From assembly GCA_913058475.1 (NCBI GenBank), contig CAJXQA010000008.1, positions 1 through 38,931 of the forward strand: a DNA stretch of 38,931 nucleotides, in the 5' to 3' direction. Positions 1-8,978 of this stretch are shown here, one piece after another. Below the pieces are notes generated by a model. It had not been told where the DNA came from and did not search any database. It saw nothing but the letters and a program-made list of their open reading frames with translations. A program made the position numbers and the translations under genes. The DNA is from an uncultured Nitrosomonadales bacterium (GTDB lineage: Bacteria; Pseudomonadota; Gammaproteobacteria; Burkholderiales; Methylophilaceae). Each line of letters opens with the position of its first letter. Position 1 is the first letter of the stretch.

Positions 1-161
1 AACTTCTTCACGAATTAGGGTTATATGTTCCCGCTATAAGACCTCCAACTGTTCCGATAGATAGTTCACGCTTAAGAGTTTCAATTTCAGCACTTCATTC
101 CGAAGGGGACATTAAAAAATTAGCTCAAGCTATAAATGAAATAGTTAAAAATGAAAATTAA
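1..161 (+). CDS. bioF: 8-amino-7-oxononanoate synthase, C-terminal end (partial)
   Basis: Only the last 52 codons are present, read in frame from position 3; the gene begins outside the window. The tail contains a PAIRPPTVP-type segment followed by SRLRVSISALHS, the typical C-terminal signature of the PLP-dependent alpha-oxoamine synthase family (BioF/KBL). BioF condenses pimeloyl-ACP with alanine in biotin synthesis. Identity is reinforced by context: the next three genes are bioH, bioC and bioD. Its stop overlaps the bioH start by 11 bases, so the two are probably translationally coupled. Another alpha-oxoamine synthase cannot be excluded from the fragment alone, but the biotin neighbours make BioF by far the best call. 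Confidence 0.88.
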   Translation, partial: LLHELGLYVPAIRPPTVPIDSSRLRVSISALHSEGDIKKLAQAINEIVKNEN

Positions 162-921
162 GTCTTTAGGGGGAAGGGGGGAGCCTCTTTTGATGATCCA
201 TGGGTGGGGTGTAAATAGCGAAATATGGACTTCTTTAGTAGATGAATTGAAGTTATTTGTTACGGTCTACGTGGTTGATCTTCCTGGTATGGGCGTCAGT
301 TCTTCAATTTCGCCATATACACTAGATAATATATCAAAAGAGATAAAAGCTAATGTGCCAATAAAGAAGTGCAATATTCTAGGATGGTCATTAGGGGGAC
401 AAGTCGCTATGTACTTGGCAATCAAAATGCCTGAATTTGTTGAAAAATTAATTTTAATGTCTACAACACCATGTTTTGTTGAAAAAATAGATTGGCCTTA
501 TGGGGTAAATAAACAATTTTTTTTAAATTTTGAAATAGAAGCAAAGAAAAATTTAAATGATACCCTTATGAAATTTTTTTTAATTCAAACAAGAGGTATT
601 AATGATTCAAAAAAAATAATAAAATTTTTAAAAAATGAATTTATTGAATTAAGTGATGAAAATAAGAGTGGTATGCAGTCCGCGCTTAAAGTTTTAAAGG
701 AAGCTGACCTACGAAATGATGTGAAAAAAATTGATAAACTTACATTAATAATTACAGGAGATAAGGATAGACTTACAAGCACAAAGGCATCCGTTTGGCT
801 GTATGAAACAATTAAGGGGGCTACTTTAAAAGAGATAAAAGGAGCTAACCATATGCCATTTATTAGCCATAAGGAAACAATGACTGCATCAGTTAAAAAA
901 TTCTTACAAAATGATCAATAA
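151..921 (+). CDS. bioH: Pimeloyl-ACP methyl ester carboxylesterase BioH
   Basis: A 256-residue alpha/beta hydrolase, the usual length for BioH. It demethylates pimeloyl-ACP methyl ester and so ends the BioC/BioH route to the pimelate moiety of biotin. The oxyanion region HGWG lies at residues 17-20. The nucleophile elbow GWSLGG places Ser80, the acid loop GDKD gives Asp206 and GANHMPF gives His234; E. coli BioH uses Ser82, Asp207 and His235, so the triad spacing agrees. The start is the ATG inside the bioF 3' end (11-base overlap), and the 3' end overlaps bioC by another 11 bases. The protein looks cytoplasmic, with no signal peptide. Confidence 0.93.
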   Translation: MKIKSLGGRGEPLLMIHGWGVNSEIWTSLVDELKLFVTVYVVDLPGMGVSSSISPYTLDNISKEIKANVPIKKCNILGWSLGGQVAMYLAIKMPEFVEKLILMSTTPCFVEKIDWPYGVNKQFFLNFEIEAKKNLNDTLMKFFLIQTRGINDSKKIIKFLKNEFIELSDENKSGMQSALKVLKEADLRNDVKKIDKLTLIITGDKDRLTSTKASVWLYETIKGATLKEIKGANHMPFISHKETMTASVKKFLQNDQ

Positions 922-1765
922 AAAAATAAAAAGAATTGCATTTAATCGAGCTGCGATGACATATGATAAATATTCAGTTCTACAAAAACAAATCTCAATA
1001 GACTTGTTCGATCGCTTATCACTTATTAAGATAGCGCCAAATTATATTTTAGATTTAGGTTCAGGAACAGGTGAAAATAATTCAGGTTTTAAAAATCTTT
1101 ATAAGAATAAAAAGATTATCAATTATGATTTTTCAGAGAGAATGTTGATGCGAGCTAAATCTAAAGAAAAAGACTTTTTAGGGTTAAATAAAATACTAGG
1201 AAAGAATAATATCTCATATATTTGCGGGGATATGGAGCATTTACCAATAAAAAAAAATTTAATAGACTTGGTCTGGACTTCAAGTTCTCTTCAATGGTGC
1301 ACTGATTTAAATAAAACATTTTTAGGGATTAAAGAAATTTTAAACTATGGGGGACTATTTATTTTTAGTACATTTGGCCCTAAAACATTAACTGAATTAT
1401 CAGCAATCAATAAAAAACTATCTCAAAATGATACCGTGAATAGTTTTACCGATATGCATGAAATAGGGGATATGTTGGTAGCAAACGGTTTTTCTGATCC
1501 TGTTTTAGATTCAGATGAATATACGCTTACTTATAGTAATGTTGAAAAATTATTTATAGATATCAAAAATATAGGTGCCACAAGTTCAAATGGGCAGCAA
1601 AAAAATGGCCTTAGAGGTAAAAATTACTTTAAAAAAATTGCTGCAGAATATGATAAGTATAAAAAATCTGGACTACTTCCTGCAACATATGAGGTGATTT
1701 ATGGGCATGCGTGGAATATGAATAAAAATCAAAACTTCAAAACATTTGAGATAAAACATGAATAA
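911..1765 (+). CDS. bioC: Malonyl-ACP O-methyltransferase BioC
   Basis: A 284-residue class I SAM-dependent methyltransferase. BioC methylates malonyl-ACP so that fatty acid synthesis can elongate it to pimeloyl-ACP methyl ester. The N-terminal segment IKRIAFNRAAMTYDKYSVLQ matches the BioC signature of a substrate-capping helix before the fold. Motif I is LDLGSGTGENN at about residue 50, and a post-motif DMEHLPI and a WTSSSLQW segment follow. The small Gly/Ser-rich insertion near residue 220 (TSSNGQQ) is also family-like. It overlaps bioH by 11 bases and bioD by 8, so the biotin genes form one tightly coupled operon. The identity rests on the methyltransferase fold plus gene context. Confidence 0.92.
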   Translation: MINKKIKRIAFNRAAMTYDKYSVLQKQISIDLFDRLSLIKIAPNYILDLGSGTGENNSGFKNLYKNKKIINYDFSERMLMRAKSKEKDFLGLNKILGKNNISYICGDMEHLPIKKNLIDLVWTSSSLQWCTDLNKTFLGIKEILNYGGLFIFSTFGPKTLTELSAINKKLSQNDTVNSFTDMHEIGDMLVANGFSDPVLDSDEYTLTYSNVEKLFIDIKNIGATSSNGQQKNGLRGKNYFKKIAAEYDKYKKSGLLPATYEVIYGHAWNMNKNQNFKTFEIKHE

Positions 1766-2435
1766 TACTTTTTTTGTTACAGGAACAGATACAGGTATAG
1801 GTAAAACTTTTGTGACTTGTATCTTAATGCAATTCATTAAATTCCATCATAAAAAAGTCATAGGTATGAAACCAATTGCTGCTGGCATTGATAGGAAAAA
1901 TGGTGAAACTGCTAATGAAGACGTTAACTTACTTAAATTTGAATCAAACCTGCAATTAGAGTTAGGCGAAATTAATACATATTCATTTGATGAACCTATA
2001 GCCCCTCATATAGCTGCTCAAAAACATAATATTGAAATTGATTTTATAAAAATTAGAAAGCATGCAGAAACCTTAAAAAGAAGGGCAGATTACCTTTTAA
2101 TTGAGGGAGTAGGCGGATACTTAGTTCCATTAGGCGAGAACACTTTAATAGCTGATTTAGTTGAAGAACTTAATGCTCCAATCATTGTTGTTATAGGTAT
2201 TAAATTAGGATGTATTAATCATAGCCTTTTAACTATAGAAGCAATGTTAAAAAGAGGACAAAAAGTTTTTGGGTGGGTAGCTAATATTTTAGATAATAAT
2301 ATGCTTGAGGTAGATGCAAATATTTCCTCATTAAAAGAAAGAATAAAGCAGCCTCTTCTTGCTACCATCCCATATAGTCCAGACCAAAAACCCGAAAATT
2401 TAAAAAATTATGTAACTTGGCCAAATGATTTGTAG
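1758..2435 (+). CDS. bioD: ATP-dependent dethiobiotin synthetase BioD
   Basis: A 225-residue P-loop protein. BioD carboxylates and cyclises 7,8-diaminopelargonate to dethiobiotin using ATP and CO2. The N-terminus FVTGTDTGIGKT is the diagnostic Walker A of the family. MKPIAAG carries the catalytic lysine, and EGVGGYLVPL is the conserved substrate and ATP loop. Length matches the E. coli enzyme (about 225). It starts inside the last codons of bioC (ATGAATAA, 8 bases). Its 3' end overlaps the convergent nadD by 28 bases, so no terminator lies between the two transcription units. bioA and bioB are not in this window. Confidence 0.95.
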   Translation: MNNTFFVTGTDTGIGKTFVTCILMQFIKFHHKKVIGMKPIAAGIDRKNGETANEDVNLLKFESNLQLELGEINTYSFDEPIAPHIAAQKHNIEIDFIKIRKHAETLKRRADYLLIEGVGGYLVPLGENTLIADLVEELNAPIIVVIGIKLGCINHSLLTIEAMLKRGQKVFGWVANILDNNMLEVDANISSLKERIKQPLLATIPYSPDQKPENLKNYVTWPNDL

Positions 2436-3064
2436 AGGTTATTGTCAGCTATATAGCTTTTAATTTTTTCTGGTATAACATCACTTACTTCTTCTTTAAG
2501 TTGGAGTCTTTCTCTTATTTCTGAAGAGGCTATATCAATATAATCTATTTGGTGTTTATATATATAACCATTTCTTTTAAGCTTTAAATTGTTAAAATTT
2601 TCTTCTAAATGCTGTTCATAAAATTCTTTTAACTCATCATCTTTAATGGAAGAGAGGCTCGAAATTTTCCTATCAACTAAAATAATATGAGCGTAGTTAA
2701 GTAGCTTATCCCAGTTTTTCCATGTATTAATTTTTAAGAAATTATCACTTCCCATGATAAAAAAATTAATGGCATTATTTTTTTCAAAGAAGTGTTCAAG
2801 TGTACTAAAAGTAAATGATTTTTCGGCATTTAGGCTTTTATCTATTTCATATGTGGACACATTTAATTTGCTATTTGTCAGAGCTAGCTTGATCATATTT
2901 AATCTGTGATCTGCAGATGTTAAATTTTTATCCGTTACTGATATTCCAGTCGGTATGAAAATTAATTGATCAAGCTTTAACTTATTAGTCAGGCTATCGG
3001 CAATCATTAAATGACCATTATGTATAGGATCATATGCCCCACCAAACAACCCAACAAGAGGCAT
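2408..3064 (-). CDS. nadD: Nicotinate-nucleotide adenylyltransferase NadD
   Basis: NadD adenylates nicotinate mononucleotide to deamido-NAD in NAD synthesis. From the start chosen here it is 218 residues. GLFGGAYDPIHNGH at residues 5-18 contains the nucleotidyltransferase HxGH motif (His15, His18), and IASSEIRERL near the C-terminus is the second ATP-binding signature. The open frame continues upstream to a TTG at 3106 that would overlap proA by 32 bases. I chose the ATG at 3064, 10 bases after the proA stop, because the fold begins right after it and NadD proteins are about 210-220 residues. It is the last gene of the leuS-lptE-holA-proA-nadD string. The 3' end is antisense to the bioD 3' end for 28 bases. 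Confidence 0.93.
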   Translation of the reverse strand: MPLVGLFGGAYDPIHNGHLMIADSLTNKLKLDQLIFIPTGISVTDKNLTSADHRLNMIKLALTNSKLNVSTYEIDKSLNAEKSFTFSTLEHFFEKNNAINFFIMGSDNFLKINTWKNWDKLLNYAHIILVDRKISSLSSIKDDELKEFYEQHLEENFNNLKLKRNGYIYKHQIDYIDIASSEIRERLQLKEEVSDVIPEKIKSYIADNNLYKSFGQVT

Positions 3065-3074
3065 CGATTTTAAA

Positions 3075-4325
3075 TTATGATCTAATTTCACCTTGACCAA
3101 ATACAATATATTTTAGAGATGTTAACCCCTCAAGCCCAACTGGCCCTCTTGCATGAATCTTATCTGTTGAAATGCCAATTTCTGCCCCTAGGCCATATTC
3201 GAAACCATCAGCAAATCTTGTTGATGCATTAATCATGACACTTGATGAATCAATAGCCCTAATAAATTCGCGCCCATTAGCTTCGTTAGCAGTAATTATT
3301 GCTTCTGTATGCTTAGATGAATATTTATTAATATGATTTATTGCTTCTTCAAGAGAGTTGACGACAATACATGAAATATAGGGACCAAGATATTCTTCAA
3401 AGTAATCTTGATCGACGGCAGGTTTTATTTGACCAATAATACCTTTTGTTTTTTTACATCCACGAATTTCTATGTTTTTCTGATCAAATATTTTATAAAT
3501 TCTAGGAAGAAACTCTTCAGCAATTTTTGATGATACAACAAGTGACTCAAGTGTATTACATGTTCCTAGCCTCTGAGTTTTGGAATTGTCTACGATAGAA
3601 ACTGCTTTATCAATATCTGCAAATTCATCGACATAAATGTGACAATTTCCATCTAAATGTTTAATTACAGGAATCGTTGCACTACCAGTTATTTTTTGGA
3701 TAAGACTTTTACCTCCTCTTGGGATAATGACATCAACAAATTCATCCATCTTTATCAGGCTGTCAACAACCATTCTGTCTGTAGATTCAATAATTTGCAC
3801 AGCTTTTTCAGGTAATCCTGACTCAATAAGTGCTTCAGTAATTAATTTTCCTAGATACTTATTAGAATTAATTGTTTCACTGCCACCTCTCAAGATTATG
3901 GCATTGCCTGCTTTGATAGATAAAGCAGCTGAATCTACTGTTACGTTGGGTCTTGATTCGTAGATCATTCCAATCACACCTATTGGGACTCTCATCTGAC
4001 AGACCTCGATTCCGCTAGGCCTTTTTTTTCTATTGATTACCTTACCAATTAAGTCCTCAAGGTCTTTTACTTGTAATATTCCATTACACATACTTTTAAT
4101 ATTAGATTCTGATAACGTCATCCTATCAATAAAGGCATCATCAAAACTACCCTTATTAGCCTCTAAAAGATCTAAAGAATTGGCTTCAATGATTTTTTTT
4201 TGATTCTCATTAATAGACTTTGCTAAAATTTCAAGAAAATTATTTTTTTGGTTGGTTGTTACATAAGAAAGTTTATAACTAGCTTTCCTGGCATTAGCCC
4301 CAATATTTTGAATATACTCATCCAT
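3075..4325 (-). CDS. proA: Gamma-glutamyl phosphate reductase (proline synthesis)
   Basis: A 416-residue aldehyde-dehydrogenase-superfamily enzyme, normal length for ProA. It reduces glutamyl-5-phosphate to glutamate semialdehyde with NADPH, the second step of proline synthesis. The catalytic cysteine is Cys256 in QRLGTCNTLES. IYESRPNVTVDSAALSIKAGNA near residues 121-142 and IPRGGKSLI near 201-209 are ProA signatures. The start overlaps the holA stop by 8 bases (ATGGATGA). proC, the next step, is in the same window at 37272-38126 in a separate operon. proB is not seen here. Confidence 0.96.
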   Translation of the reverse strand: MDEYIQNIGANARKASYKLSYVTTNQKNNFLEILAKSINENQKKIIEANSLDLLEANKGSFDDAFIDRMTLSESNIKSMCNGILQVKDLEDLIGKVINRKKRPSGIEVCQMRVPIGVIGMIYESRPNVTVDSAALSIKAGNAIILRGGSETINSNKYLGKLITEALIESGLPEKAVQIIESTDRMVVDSLIKMDEFVDVIIPRGGKSLIQKITGSATIPVIKHLDGNCHIYVDEFADIDKAVSIVDNSKTQRLGTCNTLESLVVSSKIAEEFLPRIYKIFDQKNIEIRGCKKTKGIIGQIKPAVDQDYFEEYLGPYISCIVVNSLEEAINHINKYSSKHTEAIITANEANGREFIRAIDSSSVMINASTRFADGFEYGLGAEIGISTDKIHARGPVGLEGLTSLKYIVFGQGEIRS

Positions 4326-5349
4326 TTTTTAAATTTATTCCTCTATTCATCATTTTAGCTATTCCTATTGAAAACCTTTTTATTTCTAACCAAGAGTCTC
4401 CCATTTTGATGCCTTTACCTATTTGATCTATCTCCTGAATTTTATTTAAGCAAGCTTCTACTTGTTTTGCGCTTAATGATCTAATTGCTTGTGAAGCTAG
4501 ATTCTGAGAAGCACCAAAAATTCTTAATTTCATTAAAATATTTGAGTTAATAGTTTGATTATTTGATAATTTAATTCTAGAAATAGCTTTAAAAAACCAA
4601 GCGAATAATCCATTAATCATTAAAGGCTGCACACCTTCTTCTTCAAGATAGAGGGCTGCTTCATTTGTTTTTTTTATGTCTCCTTTGATGCAATGTTCGA
4701 TAAAATTAAAGCCATCATATTTAGAGCCATTAGTAATAAGACTTAAAAGTAATGATTCATCAACTTCTTGCTTATCATAGATTAATTTTAATTTTTTTAT
4801 ATCATTCTCAGCTTGGATTAGATTGCCCATTGAATAATTGGTAAGGAGTTTTTTAGCTTCCATTGTAAGTTTCACTTGATGAAAGTGAGCTCTATCAATT
4901 ATTGCTTGTGAGATTTGTGCTGTGTTAGGTTCCTCTGCTGCTATTGTTAGACTCAAATTTTTAAGTAGCTCAGACCAATTTTGCTTTTTGTATTCTTTAA
5001 AATCTTTTTTAAAATAGAAAATAAAATAACTATCTTTGTGCTCATCTATTTTTTTTAGAATACTTTCCTTAATTTCTTTTTTGATGATTCCATCTGACAC
5101 TTCGAGTTCATATATTATTTGTGAGCTAAAAAGTGATTGATTATTAAACGTGTGATCAAGCTGATTTAGATCAATGCCATTTTCAACTTTTATTTGAATT
5201 TTATCTATTGAATCATTTTGACATGACTTATTGATGTCGTCTTTTACAGCACTAATTTGTATTGGTTCTTTGCCAACCACGACCAAACAATTTTTTTTAT
5301 TTTCTTGTAAATTTGAAAGTATTTTAGTAGGTGCAAATTTTACTAGCAT
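4318..5349 (-). CDS. holA: DNA polymerase III delta subunit (clamp loader)
   Basis: A 343-residue protein with the HolA architecture: an AAA+-like N-terminal half beginning LVVVGKEPIQISAVKDDI, no functional Walker A (expected for delta), and a C-terminal helical collar domain around residues 215-335. The delta subunit opens the beta sliding clamp. HolA is poorly conserved, so much of the weight rests on position: it lies between lptE and proA, the standard arrangement downstream of leuS in proteobacteria. There is a 1-base gap to lptE upstream and an 8-base overlap with proA downstream. Confidence 0.88.
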   Translation of the reverse strand: MLVKFAPTKILSNLQENKKNCLVVVGKEPIQISAVKDDINKSCQNDSIDKIQIKVENGIDLNQLDHTFNNQSLFSSQIIYELEVSDGIIKKEIKESILKKIDEHKDSYFIFYFKKDFKEYKKQNWSELLKNLSLTIAAEEPNTAQISQAIIDRAHFHQVKLTMEAKKLLTNYSMGNLIQAENDIKKLKLIYDKQEVDESLLLSLITNGSKYDGFNFIEHCIKGDIKKTNEAALYLEEEGVQPLMINGLFAWFFKAISRIKLSNNQTINSNILMKLRIFGASQNLASQAIRSLSAKQVEACLNKIQEIDQIGKGIKMGDSWLEIKRFSIGIAKMMNRGINLKNG

Positions 5350-5350
5350 T

Positions 5351-5827
5351 TTATTTTGAGAGTGAAATTTGGGTAGCCATTGTTTTAATTAACTGATCTT
5401 CCATGCCTGATACAAGCCTCTTTTCTTCTTCATCTTTAGCTAGAATATCTGAATCATCATAAGTATAATTTCTTGAGGCTTCAATCGTTACGGGGAGGTT
5501 CCATGGACCATCCTTACTTTTGAATCGATAGGTTACAAAATAATCTAATTGGTATTCACTTACTGCTCCAGTTCCTGTTAAGGTCAATATTGTTTTAGTA
5601 AACTTATTTTCAATTATATCTACAATCTTTTCTGCTTCGGAGGTACTTTTTATTGAGATTCCAGCTTGCCTAAATTTCCTTTGGAGAGTCTTATTAAAGC
5701 TCGACGTACCTCCTGAAATTGAAATAGAATCAAAATTTGCTTGTATATCACCTCTTAACTGGAAGCCACATGCGCTTATCAATAAAATAAACCCTAAAAT
5801 TGCCAATTCTTTTAGAAAAATTTGCAT
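5351..5827 (-). CDS. lptE: LPS-assembly lipoprotein LptE
   Basis: A 158-residue outer-membrane lipoprotein. The signal peptide ends in a lipobox LLISAC with Cys20 as the acylated residue. The next residues, GFQLRG, are the almost invariant start of mature LptE, which plugs the LptD barrel and helps deliver LPS to the cell surface. The residue after the lipidated cysteine is Gly rather than Asp, consistent with outer-membrane sorting. It lies 3 bases downstream of leuS and 1 base upstream of holA, the usual genomic place for lptE. Its partner lptD is in the same window (12037-14388). Confidence 0.93.
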   Translation of the reverse strand: MQIFLKELAILGFILLISACGFQLRGDIQANFDSISISGGTSSFNKTLQRKFRQAGISIKSTSEAEKIVDIIENKFTKTILTLTGTGAVSEYQLDYFVTYRFKSKDGPWNLPVTIEASRNYTYDDSDILAKDEEEKRLVSGMEDQLIKTMATQISLSK

Positions 5828-5830
5828 AAT

Positions 5831-8290
5831 TTAATTCTTAGCCACAATATTCACTAATTTATTTTTAACATAGATAGTTTTTATTATTTCTCTGTTAACC
5901 GTGTACTTCTTTATATTTTCTTGAGAAAGTGCTTTATTTTTAATTTCATTTTCTGAATCTTCAGTTGATATTAGCATATTTGCTCTCAACTTACCGTTCA
6001 CTTGAAGCACGATTGAAATTTCATCTTTGATTAGAGCATTTTTGTCAACTTGCGGCCATTGTGAATTTTCGATTGAATTTTCAGGATTCAGAATCTCCCA
6101 TAATGCTTTTGAAATATGAGGCACAAATGGATTCAACATCAATATGACATTCTCAAACATTTCTTCCCTTATTTTGAATGGTATCGTTCTCATATCGTGA
6201 GGCTTTGAATATGCATTAATGAGTTCCATAATTGATGATATGGCTGTATTAAAACTATTACGTCTATTTAAGTCATCTGTTACTTTCTCTATCGTAGAAT
6301 GAAGTTTGTAACGTAAGTTAGTTATTTCTTTTTCACTTATACTTCCTAAATCTTTGTTATTATTTTGGTGGACAAAAGTTAATGACCAAAGTTTTCTTAG
6401 AAACCGGTGAGAGCCCTCAATACCTTTGTCTGACCATTCTAAGCTTTGTTCTGCTGGAGCAGCAAACATAATAAAAAGTCTGGCGGTATCAGCACCATAT
6501 TTTTTTATTAATTCATTAGGGTCAACGGTGTTCCCTTTAGATTTTGACATTTTGGTTCCATCTTTAAGAACCATCCCCTGCGTCAATAATTTTTTAAATG
6601 GTTCAGTAGTATCAACTAAATTCATATCGTATAAAATTCTATTGAAAAACCGTGCGTATAAAAGATGCAAGATCGCATGCTCAATGCCACCAACATAGTA
6701 GTCTACTGGTAGCCAATATTTTGCTCGTTTATCAAGCATTGCATCAGGTTGATCAAAACTAGCATACCTTGCGAAATACCAAGAGGATTCAAAAAAAGTA
6801 TCCAGTGTATCGGTTTCTCTTTTCGCCTTGCTACCACAATTTGGGCAATTACACTCTGTGAAATCTTTTAGTTTCTTTAAGGGTGATCCTTGGACGTCAA
6901 TTTTAATGCTTTCAGGTAGCTCTATCGGAAGATCTTTTTCGTCAACTGGAATATCTCCACATTTTTCACAATAAATCATGGGAATTGGGCAGCCCCAATA
7001 TCGTTGTCTTGAAATACCCCAGTCTCTTATGCGGTATTGTATTTTCCCTTTACCCTTATTTAAGGATTCAATTTTTTTAGTAATGATTTTTTGAGCACTT
7101 GAGCTCTCCAGCCCGTTAAATTCATCTGAATTAATTAATTTTCCATTACCTGTATAGGCTAATTCATTAATTCCTGACTCGTTTTTTATTACCTGAATGA
7201 TGGTTAGCTCATATTTTTTTGCAAACTCAAAATCTCTTTCATCATGTGCAGGAACCGCCATAATTGCCCCTTCACCGTATCCAGCTAATACATAATTTGC
7301 AATCCAAATAGGTATTTTTTTGTTTGAAATTGGATGTAAGGCATATAGGCCAGTAAAAATTCCTACCTTTTCTGCTGTGGCTATATCAGCCTCTGTAACA
7401 CTATTACTAAGATTTTTAATAAATGATTGTATCTGAACGTCATCAATCATTTGACATAATTTATGTTCAGGAGCAATTGCTAAAAATGTCGCTCCCATTA
7501 GAGTATCTGGTCTTGTGGTATAAACTTTTATTCTATTAATATTATTGTTTGAAGGGTCTTCCGATGAATTATTTTTATGGATGAGTTTAAATTCAATCTC
7601 ACAACCCTCACTTCTCCCAATCCAGTTTTTTTGCATCGTTTTGACTTGCTCTGGCCAATCATTTAAATCTTTAAGACCTTCAAGTAGATCGTCAGCATAT
7701 TTTGTAATTCGCATAAAATACTGTGGAATCTCTTTTCTTTCAATCAGTGCTCCTGATCTCCATCCCCTACCATCAACTACCTGTTCATTAGCCAAAACTG
7801 TTTGGTCAACTGGGTCCCAATTGACGGTTGATGTTTTTTTATAAATCATATCCTGCTTGTAAAGTTTTAAGAAAAGCCACTGCTCCCACTTATAGTATTC
7901 AACAGAGCATGTTGCAATTTCTCTTTGCCAATCAACTGCAAGCCCAAGCTCTTTAAGCTGCTCTCTCATATGCCCGATATTTTGATACGTCCATTTTGCT
8001 GGTGCGGTTTTATTTTGAATCGCTGCATTTTCAGCAGGCAGCCCAAAAGCATCCCAACCCATAGGTTGCATAACATTAAATCCATTCATTAATTTAAATC
8101 TTGAAATTACGTCACCAATTGTGTAATTTCTAACATGTCCCATATGAAGCTTTCCACTTGGGTAAGGGAACATTGATAAAACATAATATTTTTTATTATT
8201 TGAATTTTCTGCTGATTCAAATGTTTGATTAGTATCCCAAAAACTTTGAATATTTTTTTCTATTTCTTTAAAAGGATATTCTTCTTGCAT
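5831..8290 (-). CDS. leuS: Leucyl-tRNA synthetase
   Basis: An 819-residue class Ia synthetase that charges tRNA-Leu. [12 protein letters not shown] places the HIGH-type motif at residues 49-52, and KMSKS is at 580-584. Between them lies the CP1 editing domain, where [12 protein letters not shown] and the TAEKVG stretch are visible. CEKCGD and CNCPNCG in the zinc region just before KMSKS are also LeuS-like. The anticodon-binding and C-terminal domains follow ([20 protein letters not shown]). Slightly shorter than E. coli LeuS (860), as expected for a streamlined genome. The stop lies 3 bases before lptE; adk ends 2 bases upstream of the start, so adk-leuS-lptE-holA-proA-nadD is probably one transcript. 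Confidence 0.97.
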   Translation of the reverse strand: MQEEYPFKEIEKNIQSFWDTNQTFESAENSNNKKYYVLSMFPYPSGKLHMGHVRNYTIGDVISRFKLMNGFNVMQPMGWDAFGLPAENAAIQNKTAPAKWTYQNIGHMREQLKELGLAVDWQREIATCSVEYYKWEQWLFLKLYKQDMIYKKTSTVNWDPVDQTVLANEQVVDGRGWRSGALIERKEIPQYFMRITKYADDLLEGLKDLNDWPEQVKTMQKNWIGRSEGCEIEFKLIHKNNSSEDPSNNNINRIKVYTTRPDTLMGATFLAIAPEHKLCQMIDDVQIQSFIKNLSNSVTEADIATAEKVGIFTGLYALHPISNKKIPIWIANYVLAGYGEGAIMAVPAHDERDFEFAKKYELTIIQVIKNESGINELAYTGNGKLINSDEFNGLESSSAQKIITKKIESLNKGKGKIQYRIRDWGISRQRYWGCPIPMIYCEKCGDIPVDEKDLPIELPESIKIDVQGSPLKKLKDFTECNCPNCGSKAKRETDTLDTFFESSWYFARYASFDQPDAMLDKRAKYWLPVDYYVGGIEHAILHLLYARFFNRILYDMNLVDTTEPFKKLLTQGMVLKDGTKMSKSKGNTVDPNELIKKYGADTARLFIMFAAPAEQSLEWSDKGIEGSHRFLRKLWSLTFVHQNNNKDLGSISEKEITNLRYKLHSTIEKVTDDLNRRNSFNTAISSIMELINAYSKPHDMRTIPFKIREEMFENVILMLNPFVPHISKALWEILNPENSIENSQWPQVDKNALIKDEISIVLQVNGKLRANMLISTEDSENEIKNKALSQENIKKYTVNREIIKTIYVKNKLVNIVAKN

Positions 8291-8292
8291 AT

Positions 8293-8946
8293 TTATTTTA
8301 ATTTATTTTCAATCTTTGAATTTATATTGTCAGGCCTATCAACCCCATCAATTGAAATAAAGTTGAGTGTATTTGTCGAATTTTTTTTAGCTAAATCTGA
8401 ATAAAAATTAACAAGCGGTTCTGTTTGTTCATGATAGGTTTTGAGTCTCTTAATAATCGTACTTTCTTTATCATCATCACGAATAATGAGTGGCTCACCT
8501 GTTATATCATCGATTCCATCTTTTGTTGGAGGATTGTGCGTTACATGATAAATCCTCCCTGAAGCAAGATGAATTCTTCTACCTGTGAGTCTATTAACGA
8601 TTTCATTATCTGGGACAGCGACTTCAATAACGTACTCAATAGATATCTTAGCATCTATCATTGCTTGAGCTTGCGGAATTGTTCTTGGAAAACCATCAAG
8701 AAGAAAACCATTTTTGCAGTCATCCTCATTTATTCTTAGTTTAACTAAATCTATTATTAAGTTATCAGGAACTAATAGTCCTTGACTCATAAAATCTTCA
8801 GCCCTCAATCCTAAATCTGTTTTACCTTTTACTGCTGCTCGAAGCATATCACCTGTAGATATTTGAGGAATCTTATATTTCTCTTTTAAGAAAGTAGCTT
8901 GGGTTCCTTTTCCAGCTCCCGGGGCACCCATTAATATTATTTTCAT
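8293..8946 (-). CDS. adk: Adenylate kinase
   Basis: A 217-residue long-form adenylate kinase (ATP + AMP to 2 ADP). The P-loop is GAPGAGKGT at residues 7-15. [13 protein letters not shown] is the AMP-binding signature. The LID domain starts [13 protein letters not shown] and ends near [12 protein letters not shown]; it lacks the four-cysteine zinc site, as in enteric Adk. A strong Shine-Dalgarno (AGGAG) lies about 5 bases before the ATG, and an extended -10 element lies just upstream of that, so adk may head its own transcript with leuS and the following genes. Confidence 0.97.
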   Translation of the reverse strand: MKIILMGAPGAGKGTQATFLKEKYKIPQISTGDMLRAAVKGKTDLGLRAEDFMSQGLLVPDNLIIDLVKLRINEDDCKNGFLLDGFPRTIPQAQAMIDAKISIEYVIEVAVPDNEIVNRLTGRRIHLASGRIYHVTHNPPTKDGIDDITGEPLIIRDDDKESTIIKRLKTYHEQTEPLVNFYSDLAKKNSTNTLNFISIDGVDRPDNINSKIENKLK

Positions 8947-8969
8947 TTTTACTCCTAAAAAATGATTGA

Positions 8970-8978
8970 ATTATATCA
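8970..8978 (-). promoter_or_regulatory. Candidate extended -10 promoter for adk
   Basis: On the minus strand these 9 bases read TGATATAAT, a perfect extended -10 (TGN plus TATAAT). The TGA is at the same time the stop codon of rsmA. Transcription would start about 7 bases downstream and leave a short leader with AGGAG before the adk ATG at 8946. No convincing -35 is seen, which is tolerable for an extended -10. The element would separate the lptD-surA-pdxA-rsmA group from adk-leuS-lptE-holA-proA-nadD. Confidence 0.45.

Noticed and set aside
3065-3106. Longer nadD reading from a TTG at 3106
   Set aside because: It overlaps proA by 32 bases and adds 14 residues before the conserved GLFGGAYDP segment; the ATG at 3064 gives the family length.
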